Source: an uncultured Prevotella sp. | GTDB taxonomy: Bacteria; Bacteroidota; Bacteroidia; Bacteroidales; Bacteroidaceae | Assembly (NCBI GenBank): GCA_900315035.1 | Contig: OMXO01000002.1 | Location: 1 to 64,000, forward strand | Reading direction: 5' to 3' | DNA length: 64,000 nucleotides | Part shown: in pieces, positions 53,636-63,426 of the stretch | How the letters are laid out: each line of letters starts with the position of its first letter | Numbering within the stretch: position 1 is the stretch's first letter | The notes under the pieces: model-generated | Told to the model about the DNA's origin: nothing | The model's input: the letters and a program-made list of their open reading frames with translations, nothing else | Databases searched by the model: none | Translations under genes and position numbers: made by a program

Positions 53636-54697
53636 ATGGAACAGAGTCAGACAAGTATGCGTCCTAAAGCAAAGCCGATAGATTGGAAGGCGATATGGAC
53701 AGCTATTAAGAAATATAAGAGGCTATACGTTTTAGCAATGGTTGTCGCATTTGTGATAGGCAATTTGATTACTTATTCTATACCAACGTATTACAATTGC
53801 AAGATTTTACTGGCTCCCGAGTCCTCAAAAGGATCTGGAACAGGGGCATTGATGTCAATAGCCAGTTCCTTTGGTATAAATATAGGAAATTCTTCCAATC
53901 AAGGAGGCGATGCTATCACTCCATTTCTTTATCCCGATTTGATGAAGAGCACCGATTTTAAGACGTCCTTATTTCCTGTTAAATTGCATCGCAAGAATGA
54001 AAAATTGTTGATGACTTATTACGATTATCTTAAAAACGAATGGAAATATCCTTGGTGGGAGGATTTATTTGGATTGATGTCTCCCGAAAAGAAAAGGGAT
54101 ACACTGGTTAATAATTTCGAATTGACTGGTGAACAGGCTCGTATTGCCGCCCTAATCAATAAGAACGTGGTGTGTGAAATTGACAAGAAGACAGATTTGA
54201 TATCAATCAATGTTACAGCTCAGGATTCATATATTGCAGCCTTGTTGGCAGACTCAGTACAAGCTCGTCTTCAGAATTTTCTGACAGAGTATCGTACTAA
54301 AAAATCCCGTCATGATTTGGAATATTATAAGATGCTCCATCGTACTGCCAAGAAAGATTATGAGCGCGCTCGGCAGTTGTATGCTGATTTCATGGATTCC
54401 AATCAGGATGTTATCCTAGAGAGTGTTCGTCAGAAACAAACGGATTTGGAAAATGAAATGCAATTACAGTATAACAATTTTACGGCAATCAGTGCTCAAG
54501 TTTTAGCTGCCCAGGCAAAGGTACAGGAAGAAACACCTGCATTTACGACGCTTCAGCGTGCGACAGTCCCCCTTGGTCCCTCAGGGCCAAATGGGCAACG
54601 GATTGTTTTTGTTTGTCTTTTCCTTGCATTTATAGGTGTTACAGTCTGGGTCTTATCAAAAGAGAACCAGATAAATAATCTTCTTGGCCTCAATTGA
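53636..54697 (+). CDS. Wzz-type chain-length determinant
   Basis: The product has 353 residues from ATG 53636; an in-frame TTG at 53630 also exists. Two membrane helices bracket a periplasmic domain: LYVLAMVVAFVIGNLITYSI near residue 35 and IVFVCLFLAFIGVTVWVL near the C-terminus. The periplasmic part is rich in coiled-coil-forming sequence (residues about 210-290). The PLGPSGPNGQRI segment before the second helix is the usual Pro-rich motif. It controls polymer length together with the export protein directly upstream. No tyrosine-kinase domain is attached. Confidence 0.88.
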   Translation: MEQSQTSMRPKAKPIDWKAIWTAIKKYKRLYVLAMVVAFVIGNLITYSIPTYYNCKILLAPESSKGSGTGALMSIASSFGINIGNSSNQGGDAITPFLYPDLMKSTDFKTSLFPVKLHRKNEKLLMTYYDYLKNEWKYPWWEDLFGLMSPEKKRDTLVNNFELTGEQARIAALINKNVVCEIDKKTDLISINVTAQDSYIAALLADSVQARLQNFLTEYRTKKSRHDLEYYKMLHRTAKKDYERARQLYADFMDSNQDVILESVRQKQTDLENEMQLQYNNFTAISAQVLAAQAKVQEETPAFTTLQRATVPLGPSGPNGQRIVFVCLFLAFIGVTVWVLSKENQINNLLGLN

Positions 54698-54700
54698 TTT

Positions 54701-55435
54701 ATGATTAATATTGTAATACCGATGGCTGGTGCTGGAAGCAGGTTTGTAAAGGCTGGTTATAAGACACCGAAGCCGTTTATTGACGTTCTTGGCAAACCTA
54801 TGATCTGTCATGTGCTTGATAACCTGAACATTCAGAATGCTAGGTTTATCCTGCTTGTTCGCCGAGATCATTATGAGAGTGAACCAGAGACCATTCAGTG
54901 GATTAGGATGCATTACAATGTAGAGTATGTTATGATTGATAAGTTGACGGAAGGGGCTGCCTGTACAGTACTTTATGCCCACCGCTTGATTAATAACGAT
55001 ACGCCATTGCTGATAGCCAACTCTGATCAGATTGTAGATATGAATGTTGCTGACTATATTGCTGATAGTGACAACAGACATCTTGACGGTTCTATTCTCT
55101 GTTTTACAGATGAGACAATGAATCCTAGCTATAGTTTTGCAAAGGTAGATGAGCATGGAATTGTGGAAGAGGTGAGAGAGAAACAGCCAATCTCAACCCA
55201 TGCTACCGTGGGCATATATTATTATGCTAAAGGTTGTTCGTTTGTAAATGGAGCCGTGGATATGGTTGTTCACAATGATCGCGTGAATAATGAGTTCTAC
55301 GTAGCCCCTGTCTATAACTATGCTATAGCTCAAGGGGAAAAGTTCGGTATTTATGATATTGAGTTTTCTCAGATGCATGGTACGGGTACACCTGCAGATT
55401 TGGATAAATATATTGCTTTCAAAACCCTTGAATAA
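54701..55435 (+). CDS. Sugar nucleotidyltransferase-like protein
   Basis: This 244-residue protein opens with the nucleotidyltransferase signature INIVIPMAGAGSRFVKAGY and then TPKPFIDVLGKPMI, with LIANSDQIVDM (metal Asp) near residue 105. It would transfer a nucleoside monophosphate to a sugar phosphate or an alcohol phosphate. The next gene belongs to the CDP-glycerol transferase family, so it might supply a CDP- or other NDP-activated donor for that enzyme. This pairing is inferred. Confidence 0.82.
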   Translation: MINIVIPMAGAGSRFVKAGYKTPKPFIDVLGKPMICHVLDNLNIQNARFILLVRRDHYESEPETIQWIRMHYNVEYVMIDKLTEGAACTVLYAHRLINNDTPLLIANSDQIVDMNVADYIADSDNRHLDGSILCFTDETMNPSYSFAKVDEHGIVEEVREKQPISTHATVGIYYYAKGCSFVNGAVDMVVHNDRVNNEFYVAPVYNYAIAQGEKFGIYDIEFSQMHGTGTPADLDKYIAFKTLE

Positions 55436-55463
55436 TTAACTTGGTATTTTAGTTTTTTTTAAC

Positions 55464-56777
55464 ATGGATATTGTTACGCTTATTAGGAAAATTCCCATCC
55501 ATATACAATATAAAGTTGGTCGTTGGGCAACACAATATAAGGAATATCGATTGATAAAAGACATTGCTCCATTGCATGAACAAGCAATCAGGAATTTAAA
55601 AGGTAAGAAAGTCCTCAGATGTGTTTTTTTTGCTACGTTCGATTCTTCATGGCAATATGACAAAGTCTATGAGCAACTTGCTAAGCATCCAAGATTTGAC
55701 CCAATAATCCTTGCTTGCCCGATTGTTAATAATGGCCGAGAGAATATGATTCGGAGAATGAGGGATTGCGTGGATTGCTTTACAAGCAAGGGGTATCATG
55801 TGGTAAAGGCGTATGATGAAGTAAGTGACAGGTATGTTGATGTCAGAAAAGAATTGTGTCCAGATTTGATTTTCTACTCTAGTCCTTACGAAGGACTTGT
55901 AGATAAAAAGTATTATATAACCAATTACTTGGATATATTGGGTATTTATGTACCTTATTTTATAAATAGTGGTCCTAGCCCTAAATTCAGTAACGATGCC
56001 TTATTGCACAATTTGGTATGGCGAAAGTATGCTGAGTATGATTATGAGAAGGAAACTGCCATTAAGGAACAGCGTGTTCACGGCAGAAATATGGTTGTAA
56101 CTGGTTATCCAGAGATTGAGGATCTTATTAACCCTGATTATGAGTTCTCATTAAAAGATTGGAAGATAAAGGACACAAGTTTTAAACGTATTATTTGGGC
56201 TCCGCATCACACGATAGAAAGAACTCTCTATGCGCAGAGTTGCTTTATTCCAATGTGTGATTTCATGGTGGAACTTGCTCGGAAATATCGGGATAAGGTT
56301 CAATTCGTATTTAAACCACATCCAGTGTTATATAATAATTTGGTGAAATTGTGGGGAAAAGAAAAGACTGATGATTATTATGCTATATGGAGGAACTCTC
56401 CTAATACAGCTTGTCAAGAGGGGCAATATGCAGAATTGTTTCATTCGAGTGATGCAATGATTCATGATTGTGGATCCTTTGTGTTTGAATATCTGTTTAT
56501 GAATAAACCTGTTTTGCGTACAGTTTATTCAGTCCCATTGGAAGAAATGTATGGCAAGTTAGGGCTTGCATGCTTAAGACAGCATTACAAGGCCAGTGCA
56601 TACAGTATGGAGGAAGTAGAGAATTTCATCAAGAATGTGATAGATGGTGTTGATCCGCTAAAGGAACAACGGGCCAAGTTCGTAAAGGAGGTGATTATGC
56701 CAAAAGGACAGCCATCCCAGAATATTGTAAATGATATTTTGGACAGTATTGACAATCAGATTGTTTATCGCAGTTAA
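55464..56777 (+). CDS. CDP-glycerol glycerophosphotransferase-like (TagB/TagF-type) enzyme
   Basis: This 437-residue protein has the C-terminal motifs of PF04464: IWAPHHTIE near residue 250, VFKPHP near 289, and the segment SSDAMIHDCGSFVFEYLFMNKPVLR near 333. These proteins transfer glycerol-phosphate, ribitol-phosphate or related phospho-alditols to a growing glycan. This would add a phosphodiester-linked group to the surface polymer, which is uncommon in Gram-negatives but known in some capsules. The substrate is unknown. The stop overlaps the flippase start (TAATG). Confidence 0.8.
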   Translation: MDIVTLIRKIPIHIQYKVGRWATQYKEYRLIKDIAPLHEQAIRNLKGKKVLRCVFFATFDSSWQYDKVYEQLAKHPRFDPIILACPIVNNGRENMIRRMRDCVDCFTSKGYHVVKAYDEVSDRYVDVRKELCPDLIFYSSPYEGLVDKKYYITNYLDILGIYVPYFINSGPSPKFSNDALLHNLVWRKYAEYDYEKETAIKEQRVHGRNMVVTGYPEIEDLINPDYEFSLKDWKIKDTSFKRIIWAPHHTIERTLYAQSCFIPMCDFMVELARKYRDKVQFVFKPHPVLYNNLVKLWGKEKTDDYYAIWRNSPNTACQEGQYAELFHSSDAMIHDCGSFVFEYLFMNKPVLRTVYSVPLEEMYGKLGLACLRQHYKASAYSMEEVENFIKNVIDGVDPLKEQRAKFVKEVIMPKGQPSQNIVNDILDSIDNQIVYRS

Positions 56778-58222
56778 TGGAGCAGGATATAAAATCCAAG
56801 TTCTTCTCGGGGCTTTCATGGGTATTCATTCAGAACGTTCTTTTGAAAGGATTGGGCATGGTCTTTTCTGTCATCTTAGCCCGTATATTGTCGCCTGAAG
56901 ATTTTGGATTAGTAGGTATGCTGACTGTCTTTATTTCACTTTCACAAGTCTTTATTGAAAGCGGAATCACAGAGGCATTAATACAGAAACCTGATTGTTC
57001 GGATAGGGATTACTCAACGGCATTCTTCTTTAATATTGTTGTTTCATTAACTGTGTATGCCTTGTTGTTTTTGGGCGCGCCATTGATTGCAACATTCTAT
57101 CATACACCAGAATTGTGCCTGCTGACAAAAATATTGTGTATAAATGTCGTTTTAGGTTCGCTGATTATTGTCCAAAGAGCCAAAATGACGAGAGCAATGG
57201 AATTCAGACCCTTGACGTTCATATCACTTACAAGTTTGATTATCAGTAGTGTCGTAGGGCTGGTGATGGCTTACAAAGGATGGGGGGTCTGGTCTTTGGT
57301 AGTCCAAACATTGCTTTATACTTGTGTCTCGGTAGTCATGTTCCCTCTTTTTTCTCATTGGTTTCCCAAATGGATTTTTGATAAAAATTCATTTATGAAA
57401 TTGTGGAACTATGGATCAAGACTGATAGTCACAGGTGTTTTGAATGTCGTTATCTTAAATCTTTCTTCCATATTGGTTGGCAGGTATTATAAAAGCCGAC
57501 AAGTGGGTTTCTATACGCGTGCTCAGAGTTTGGCAGAGGTTCCTGCTGGGTTGCTGACTACGGTTCTGTCGAGTGTTTCATTCCCTATGTTTTGTAAGAT
57601 TCAAGATAATCGGGATTATCAGCTGAAAGTCTATAAGAGGATTCTTTTTAATGCTGTGTTGATTGTTGGTCCGATAGCCGTTTTATTAACGTTGTTAGCA
57701 AAACCATTAGTATTGGTACTTCTTACAGAGAAATGGTTGCCTTGTGTAACAATCATGCAATTCTTGCTCTTGGGTAGGATGCTGATGCCTATCGGTGCTA
57801 CGAATACGAATCTTCTGAGGAGTGTTGGTAATACATCTTTATATATGAAATTGTATTTTATTGAAGCTCCTTTGACTATATTGGGTATAATCATTGCCGT
57901 GCCTTTTGGCGTTGAGGCAATGGCTTTTTCCACTTTGTTGGTTTCATTGATTATGTTTCTTTTGTCCTCACAGATTATTGGTGGAATGTTTGGCTATGGC
58001 TTGTTGAAGATGATTGCCGATTGGAGAATGATTTTTCTTTCCTTGTTACTGATGGCTTTAGGATTATATGGCATTTTAATTGTAATTTCAAATGAATACC
58101 TCCAGTTAATCGTGGGGGGGCTTGTCGGTGCAGCTATCTATCTCATTTGTTGTAAATGCTTTCATTTGTTGGATGACGAGATAGTAGAGCAAATTCGAAA
58201 GAGAATGCCGAAGTTTATTTAA
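56777..58222 (+). CDS. Wzx-type polysaccharide flippase
   Basis: This 481-residue membrane protein has 12-14 hydrophobic helices. The N-terminal SKFFSGLSWVFIQNVLLKGLG and LARILSPEDFGLVGMLTVFI are classic of the oligosaccharide flippase family (WzxC/RfbX type, MATE-like). It would flip lipid-linked repeat units across the inner membrane. It overlaps the upstream transferase by one base. Confidence 0.9.
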   Translation: MEQDIKSKFFSGLSWVFIQNVLLKGLGMVFSVILARILSPEDFGLVGMLTVFISLSQVFIESGITEALIQKPDCSDRDYSTAFFFNIVVSLTVYALLFLGAPLIATFYHTPELCLLTKILCINVVLGSLIIVQRAKMTRAMEFRPLTFISLTSLIISSVVGLVMAYKGWGVWSLVVQTLLYTCVSVVMFPLFSHWFPKWIFDKNSFMKLWNYGSRLIVTGVLNVVILNLSSILVGRYYKSRQVGFYTRAQSLAEVPAGLLTTVLSSVSFPMFCKIQDNRDYQLKVYKRILFNAVLIVGPIAVLLTLLAKPLVLVLLTEKWLPCVTIMQFLLLGRMLMPIGATNTNLLRSVGNTSLYMKLYFIEAPLTILGIIIAVPFGVEAMAFSTLLVSLIMFLLSSQIIGGMFGYGLLKMIADWRMIFLSLLLMALGLYGILIVISNEYLQLIVGGLVGAAIYLICCKCFHLLDDEIVEQIRKRMPKFI

Positions 58223-58231
58223 CCCATTTTG

Positions 58232-58645
58232 ATGATGAAATCTCCCCAGATTATACAACTCCCCAAGTTTCTCGACGTTCGTGGTAACTTGTCCTTCGTT
58301 GAGCAGTTCAATCATATTCCATTTGAAATCAAACGTACCTATTGGCTATATGATGTGCCTGGAGGCGAGTGTCGTGGTGGCCATGCTTACTGGGAGAACC
58401 AGGAGCTTATCATTGCCTTGTCTGGTAGCTTCGATGTGGTGCTCGATGATGGATTAGAAAAGACGATTTATCATCTTAATCGTTCTTATTATGGACTATA
58501 TGTCCCTAAAGGTATATGGCGTGAGATGGAAAATTTCTCAACAAATTCTTTGGCTCTTGTTTTGTCATCAACACCGTATGACGAAAAGGATTATATTTAC
58601 GATTATGATGAATTTGTAAGACTGAAGCATGATGACAAAATTTAG
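58232..58645 (+). CDS. FdtA/WxcM-like sugar ketoisomerase, copy 1 (HAY variant)
   Basis: The product has 137 residues from ATG 58232; 58235 is equally possible. It is a cupin of the dTDP-4-keto-6-deoxyglucose 3,4-ketoisomerase family (FdtA, QdtA): FLDVRGNLSFVEQ, RTYWLYDVPGGECRGGHAYWE and LSGSFDVVLDDG. Where the family has the HAH metal/active-site motif this copy has HAY, so it may be catalytically altered or have a structural role. It overlaps the second copy by 17 bases. Confidence 0.8.
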   Translation: MMKSPQIIQLPKFLDVRGNLSFVEQFNHIPFEIKRTYWLYDVPGGECRGGHAYWENQELIIALSGSFDVVLDDGLEKTIYHLNRSYYGLYVPKGIWREMENFSTNSLALVLSSTPYDEKDYIYDYDEFVRLKHDDKI

Positions 58646-59060
58646 TGTATATGACTGTTCTATGATTGAGCTTGATAAGCATCATAGCGATAGAAAAGGC
58701 AATATTTCTGTGGTAGAGAACAAAATAACGGTTCCTTTTGATGTCAAGCGGGTTTACTACCTTTATGATGTGCCAGGTGGTGAATCGAGAGGTGCTCATG
58801 CCCATCGTGAATTGAATCAGTTGATTATTGCTGCCAGTGGCTCATTCCGAGTAACTCTGGATGATGGAAACGTAAAACGATCTTTTGTCTTGAATAGGCC
58901 TTATCAAGGTTTATTGGTTAAACCTGGAATCTGGCGTGACCTTGATGATTTCTCCTCGGGGGCTGTTTGTATGGTATTGGCCTCAGAAATATATCAAGAG
59001 GAAGATTATATCAGGAATTATAATGAATTCTTAGAATACAGAGAAATAAGTAAATCATGA
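58629..59060 (+). CDS. FdtA/WxcM-like sugar ketoisomerase, copy 2 (canonical HAH)
   Basis: This 143-residue paralogue of the preceding gene keeps the canonical motif (GESRGAHAHRELNQLI) and the core ASGSFRVTLDDGNVKR. It would convert dTDP-4-keto-6-deoxyglucose to the 3-keto isomer, the substrate for a DegT-type 3-aminotransferase such as the one at 62290. Its ATG lies within the end of copy 1. Its own stop overlaps the ATP-grasp start (ATGA). Confidence 0.85.
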   Translation: MMTKFSVYDCSMIELDKHHSDRKGNISVVENKITVPFDVKRVYYLYDVPGGESRGAHAHRELNQLIIAASGSFRVTLDDGNVKRSFVLNRPYQGLLVKPGIWRDLDDFSSGAVCMVLASEIYQEEDYIRNYNEFLEYREISKS

Positions 59061-60292
59061 AAGAATATTTTGTGCTTTTGGGGGCGAACAAACTCCTTTG
59101 GGGACAAGTTTGTAAACTGCGTGAGTTTGGTTATAAAGTTATCGTAGTGGCATGGAATGATCATCCCGATATTGAAGGTGATCTTTTTATCCAGATGGAT
59201 GTCAAGGATAAAGACGGCATTATCCGGAAATTAGAAGAACTCGGACTGAAGGGTAGGGTGGATGGCGCTTTGTCGAGTATAGATCTGGCAGCACCGACGG
59301 TAAATGCCATTAACCGTTGGGCAGGTAACAAAACCATGCCAGAAAAGTTTGATGTGGTGTTGTCAAAAGAAGAAATGCGCGATTGTTGGATGAAGGCAGG
59401 AGTCTTCAATCGTATTTCCAAGATGGACGATGAATTCCCGATGGATGAACTCTATGAGACTTCCCAACACATGAAACTCATTTGTAAACCCAATGTTGCA
59501 GCAAGTTCAAGAGGTATTACTATTTTAGAAAAAGGTCAGACCCATGAGGCACTTCAGAATGCCATGTATAAAGCCCGTGAAACCTCATTTGATCACCGTT
59601 GCTTGATAGAGGAATTTGTTGAAGGTGAGGAATTCACGGTCGATATGTTAGGTGATGCCTATGGCAATGTTAATTGCTATGGTAGTTCTATTCAGCATCA
59701 TTCACTCTATGCTCTGAAGAACCATGTGACAGTCATCCACCATTGGAACTCACGAAAATACGATGATGCAACTTGGAACCGTATTGCAGATTTTGGTATT
59801 GCCTGTTACAAGGCATTGGGCTTGCATAGCATGTTCGGCCATCTGGAGATTATCATGAAGGAAGATGGAACATTCACCCCTGTGGAGATGGGAGCGCGTA
59901 GTAGCGGCTTTATCTGTAGCCATACGGTTAGTGCTGCAAGTGGTCATGACTATCTTGGAGATTATGTGAAGATGCTCCATGGAGGGAAGGTGGAGCCTGG
60001 CAATTATCTTAATGGGGCCAATGCCTCCATGTGGTTTGGTTATGATATTCCTTCTGACTCTGACAGTGTGACTGCCACAAATATCACAGAATTCCTTGAT
60101 CCTCGTATTACGGTACTTTTTGAGAACCACGATGGTCTCAAGGTCAATGAGCATTATGGTGATTATATCAATGATGGTGACCGTGATAAGTTTGGATACG
60201 CCATTCTTTGTGGTCCTCGAGACATTATGACCTATGAGAGTGTTCAGAAGTCAAATGAACTCTTTTTGGATAAGTTTTTAGGAAGGAAATAG
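59057..60292 (+). CDS. ATP-grasp ligase
   Basis: This 411-residue protein has a pre-ATP-grasp Rossmann-like N-terminus (KEYFVLLGANKLLWGQV). The ATP-grasp fold follows: KLICKPNVAASSRGITIL near residue 140 (phosphate loop), EEFVEGEEFTVDML near 187, and metal-binding FTPVEMGARSSGF near 273. Such ligases form amide or peptide bonds from a carboxylate and an amine. In a polysaccharide locus this suggests attaching an amino acid or other acyl group to an amino sugar. The partner substrate is unknown. Confidence 0.82.
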   Translation: MKEYFVLLGANKLLWGQVCKLREFGYKVIVVAWNDHPDIEGDLFIQMDVKDKDGIIRKLEELGLKGRVDGALSSIDLAAPTVNAINRWAGNKTMPEKFDVVLSKEEMRDCWMKAGVFNRISKMDDEFPMDELYETSQHMKLICKPNVAASSRGITILEKGQTHEALQNAMYKARETSFDHRCLIEEFVEGEEFTVDMLGDAYGNVNCYGSSIQHHSLYALKNHVTVIHHWNSRKYDDATWNRIADFGIACYKALGLHSMFGHLEIIMKEDGTFTPVEMGARSSGFICSHTVSAASGHDYLGDYVKMLHGGKVEPGNYLNGANASMWFGYDIPSDSDSVTATNITEFLDPRITVLFENHDGLKVNEHYGDYINDGDRDKFGYAILCGPRDIMTYESVQKSNELFLDKFLGRK

Positions 60293-60299
60293 TTGCAAA

Positions 60300-62270
60300 A
60301 TGAGAAGTATTGTTTCTATTTCATTATTAGTCCGTCTCTATTTGATTATATGCCTGGTTTCGTGTTCCGAGGCTAAATTTGCCGGTGCAGATTCTATTGT
60401 TGGCGATAGTATATGGATGATTGAAAGCAAGGCCAACTTGAAAAAAATGGCATATTCTGGTGAGGTGACGCCAGAAAAAAGATATATAGCACTAGGTTTT
60501 GATGATTTTCGGACATCGGATTTTTCTTTAGTTATTCCTTTGCTGAATAAATATGGCGCTAAAGCAGAGTTTAATAGAATTCATTATTCTGCAGATGTGA
60601 CAGACGAGGAAAGGCAACTTGTGGAGATGGTGTTGAATAACGGACACGAACTGGGTGATCACACATGGAAACATTATAGTTATATCTTTGATGCTCCATT
60701 ATTTAATGGGCAAAATCCCGATTCTCCAGAAGGAAACCAAGTACCCTTTCCAAGCAACTCTCAACTAAGAGATGATGTGGGAAATGGGAAAAATGCTTTT
60801 GGACACATGCTCTCGGAACCCGTCAAAGTGACTCTTGGAAGTCAGGCGCCTAGTATAGATGCTACATGGAGCAATCTCACTGACGAAGAATGTCAGTATA
60901 TCCGTGAATACTTTTCTGTTATGAAAGACAGGAAAGATGTCATAGAGCGGACTCCCTTGGTGAGGAGACTAGTAGATATTGATGATAATAGTGATTTGAT
61001 AGATATATTGGATAACCTCTCAAATACTTATTTGGGTACTTCTGGTAGTTCAAATGGCAGTTGGAGTAGAGAAGATGGGTGTTATAAGGGGGGAATCTTT
61101 ACTGGTTGTAAGACATCCGCGAATCATGAGATTTGGGAGAGAATATTATTGGTAACTAAGTTGTTTGTGCAAGATAAGTTCCATGTCGATTTGTACACTT
61201 GGTCATGGCCAGGATCAAAATCTAGCATGTGTGTGTTCCCATCAAATGGCAAATTGTATTATGATTCTCAGAATAAGCAGCTATTTAATAATTTGGCGAA
61301 ATTTACTTCTTCTTTATTTAGGACAAAGGATGGAGAATACAAGACAAGAAGTTGGACGGATGTGCTTAAAAAAATGGGCTATCTAAGTACTCATGATGCA
61401 ACATACCCGGGACGTAGAGATGGCCAGACCTTGCCGTGTATGTCTTATCAGTATATTATGAATGCTTCTCAGTCAAGACCAGATGCGCTGATATATTCAA
61501 CTAACCGATGTGTAGATTATAGCAAGATTGCTAGTGAATATGAGAAAGACAAATCGTTTATAGGCAAAGAATCTCTTGAGGTTCAAATGTATGACAGAGG
61601 GGGAACCTTTCGAGATGCCATTGAAACATGGCGTAAACATACTGCAAATGGAATTATCTGGGGGGAGGTAATTGATTCTGAGGATACATGGTCTGAAGGC
61701 ATTATTTTGGAAGGCTTGTTGAAATATGGCACTACAACAGGTATAGAGTTCGTGACAAAATCGGAGGCTTATGATATTTCTTTTAATCACTCTCTTATAG
61801 AAGGTAACCTCATTTATAATCCCCATCTAAGGAATACAGCCAAAGAGTTTCTTCCGGAATCCAAAACAGTCCCGTCAAATCCTGATGGATATGAAGGTGA
61901 TTGTAGTGTGGAAAATGAAGATGATATTCCTGTTTTAGTGACAAATGACACTACTGTATATCATCATTTTGGTATTCCATGTGGCAATATTCATTATGAA
62001 GCAGTTGTGAAAGGAAAGGGATTTATAAGGGTTCGGTTCATAAAGAATAGTACAGACATCAATTCGATTGGTTCATCAGAACTTGTATGTGAAAGGAAAA
62101 TAGACTCGGAAAAACAATATTGTATTAATAACATGGATTTCACGGTTCCTACCAATGATATGACTCCTTATGAGCAACGATGTGCAGGATGGGGTAATAA
62201 GATTATAGGCATTAGACTGGAATATTCTGGTGGCCTACGGATTAAGAATATTATGATGTGTAAGAAATAG
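60300..62270 (+). CDS. Lipoprotein polysaccharide deacetylase (NodB-like)
   Basis: The product has 656 residues with a lipoprotein signal ending LVSC (Cys at about 22), so it is anchored to a membrane outside the cytoplasm. The NodB-like region has [20 protein letters not shown] (metal Asp near residue 70) and [14 protein letters not shown] (HxxxH near 120). A large Bacteroidales-type insertion and a C-terminal beta-rich domain of about 150 residues (VFHH-like binding module) follow. It would remove acetyl groups from the secreted polymer, possibly opposing the acyltransferase at 49282. Confidence 0.8.
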   Translation: MRSIVSISLLVRLYLIICLVSCSEAKFAGADSIVGDSIWMIESKANLKKMAYSGEVTPEKRYIALGFDDFRTSDFSLVIPLLNKYGAKAEFNRIHYSADVTDEERQLVEMVLNNGHELGDHTWKHYSYIFDAPLFNGQNPDSPEGNQVPFPSNSQLRDDVGNGKNAFGHMLSEPVKVTLGSQAPSIDATWSNLTDEECQYIREYFSVMKDRKDVIERTPLVRRLVDIDDNSDLIDILDNLSNTYLGTSGSSNGSWSREDGCYKGGIFTGCKTSANHEIWERILLVTKLFVQDKFHVDLYTWSWPGSKSSMCVFPSNGKLYYDSQNKQLFNNLAKFTSSLFRTKDGEYKTRSWTDVLKKMGYLSTHDATYPGRRDGQTLPCMSYQYIMNASQSRPDALIYSTNRCVDYSKIASEYEKDKSFIGKESLEVQMYDRGGTFRDAIETWRKHTANGIIWGEVIDSEDTWSEGIILEGLLKYGTTTGIEFVTKSEAYDISFNHSLIEGNLIYNPHLRNTAKEFLPESKTVPSNPDGYEGDCSVENEDDIPVLVTNDTTVYHHFGIPCGNIHYEAVVKGKGFIRVRFIKNSTDINSIGSSELVCERKIDSEKQYCINNMDFTVPTNDMTPYEQRCAGWGNKIIGIRLEYSGGLRIKNIMMCKK

Positions 62271-62289
62271 TAGTTGGGATAGTTATAAT

Positions 62290-63414
62290 ATGAATATTCC
62301 TTTTTTATCATTGAAAGATGTAACGGCTCTACATGGGGCAGAGATTAATGAGGCTGTACGCCGTGTGGTTAACGGAGGCTGGTATCTCCAAGGGCAGGAA
62401 AATGAGCGGTTTGAGCAGAACTATGCTAATTTTATTGGCACGAAGTATTGTATAGGGTGTGCTAATGGACTGGATGCACTTATCTGGATATTCAGAGCCT
62501 ATATTGAGATGGGGGTGATGCAACCTGGTGATGAAGTAATAGTACCGGCTAATACATATATAGCGACCATATTAGCTATTACAGAGAACGGACTAACTCC
62601 GGTGCTCTGTGAACCTAAATTGAATACGTTGGAGATTGATGACAATTTGGTAGAGAGTCTGATTACTCCAAAGACTAAAGCTGTTGCAATCGTGCATCTC
62701 TATGGCCGTATTGCCTATACACATAAGATTGGTGAGTTGTGCAAGAAATATCATCTAAAATTGATTGAGGATAATGCACAGGCACATGGATGCAAGTTCA
62801 TTGATGGCAAGCTTACAGGTTCTATTGGTGATGCGGCTGGTCATAGTTTTTATCCAGGTAAGAATTTGGGAGCCTTAGGAGATGGCGGTGCTGTCACTAC
62901 AAATGATGAAGAACTTGCAAAGACTATTCGCGCTTTGGCAAACTATGGATCTCAGAAAAAATATGTATTTAAATATGCAGGAAGAAATAGTAGGTTAGAT
63001 GAAATACAGGCGGCAGTGTTGGATGTTAAACTGAAATATCTTTTAGAGGATAATCAACATAGAAAGAAGGTGGCTCACTATTATTATGAGCATCTTAACA
63101 ATCCGTTGGTCACATTGCCCGACCAACTCCCTGATGATCAGAATGCCTATCATCTTTTTCCGATTCTCGTGTCAGACAGTCTGCGTGATGCCTTGCACGA
63201 TTATCTGGCAGAGAAGGGAATTGGTACGGTTTGCCATTATCCTATTGCGCCTCATCAGCAGGAGTGCTATGCTAAAGAGGCTTGGAATCAGCCTCAGTTA
63301 AGTCTTCCGATTACTGAGAGATTGGCTGATGAGGAGCTGAGTTTGCCAATAGGCCCTGCTATTTCCTTAAGTGATGTTGAAAAGGTTGTTGATACTATTA
63401 ATCAGTTTGTATAA
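62290..63414 (+). CDS. DegT-type sugar 3-aminotransferase (FdtB/QdtB-like)
   Basis: The 374-residue PLP enzyme reads [37 protein letters not shown] near residue 57, [13 protein letters not shown] near 82, [14 protein letters not shown] near 158, and [19 protein letters not shown] near 185 (Schiff-base Lys). It matches FdtB/QdtB, which aminate the 3-keto sugar made by FdtA-like isomerases. With the isomerase at 58629 it predicts dTDP-3-amino-3,6-dideoxyhexose (Fuc3N or Qui3N type). Confidence 0.88.
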   Translation: MNIPFLSLKDVTALHGAEINEAVRRVVNGGWYLQGQENERFEQNYANFIGTKYCIGCANGLDALIWIFRAYIEMGVMQPGDEVIVPANTYIATILAITENGLTPVLCEPKLNTLEIDDNLVESLITPKTKAVAIVHLYGRIAYTHKIGELCKKYHLKLIEDNAQAHGCKFIDGKLTGSIGDAAGHSFYPGKNLGALGDGGAVTTNDEELAKTIRALANYGSQKKYVFKYAGRNSRLDEIQAAVLDVKLKYLLEDNQHRKKVAHYYYEHLNNPLVTLPDQLPDDQNAYHLFPILVSDSLRDALHDYLAEKGIGTVCHYPIAPHQQECYAKEAWNQPQLSLPITERLADEELSLPIGPAISLSDVEKVVDTINQFV

Positions 63415-63426
63415 TCGCTAGTCAGG

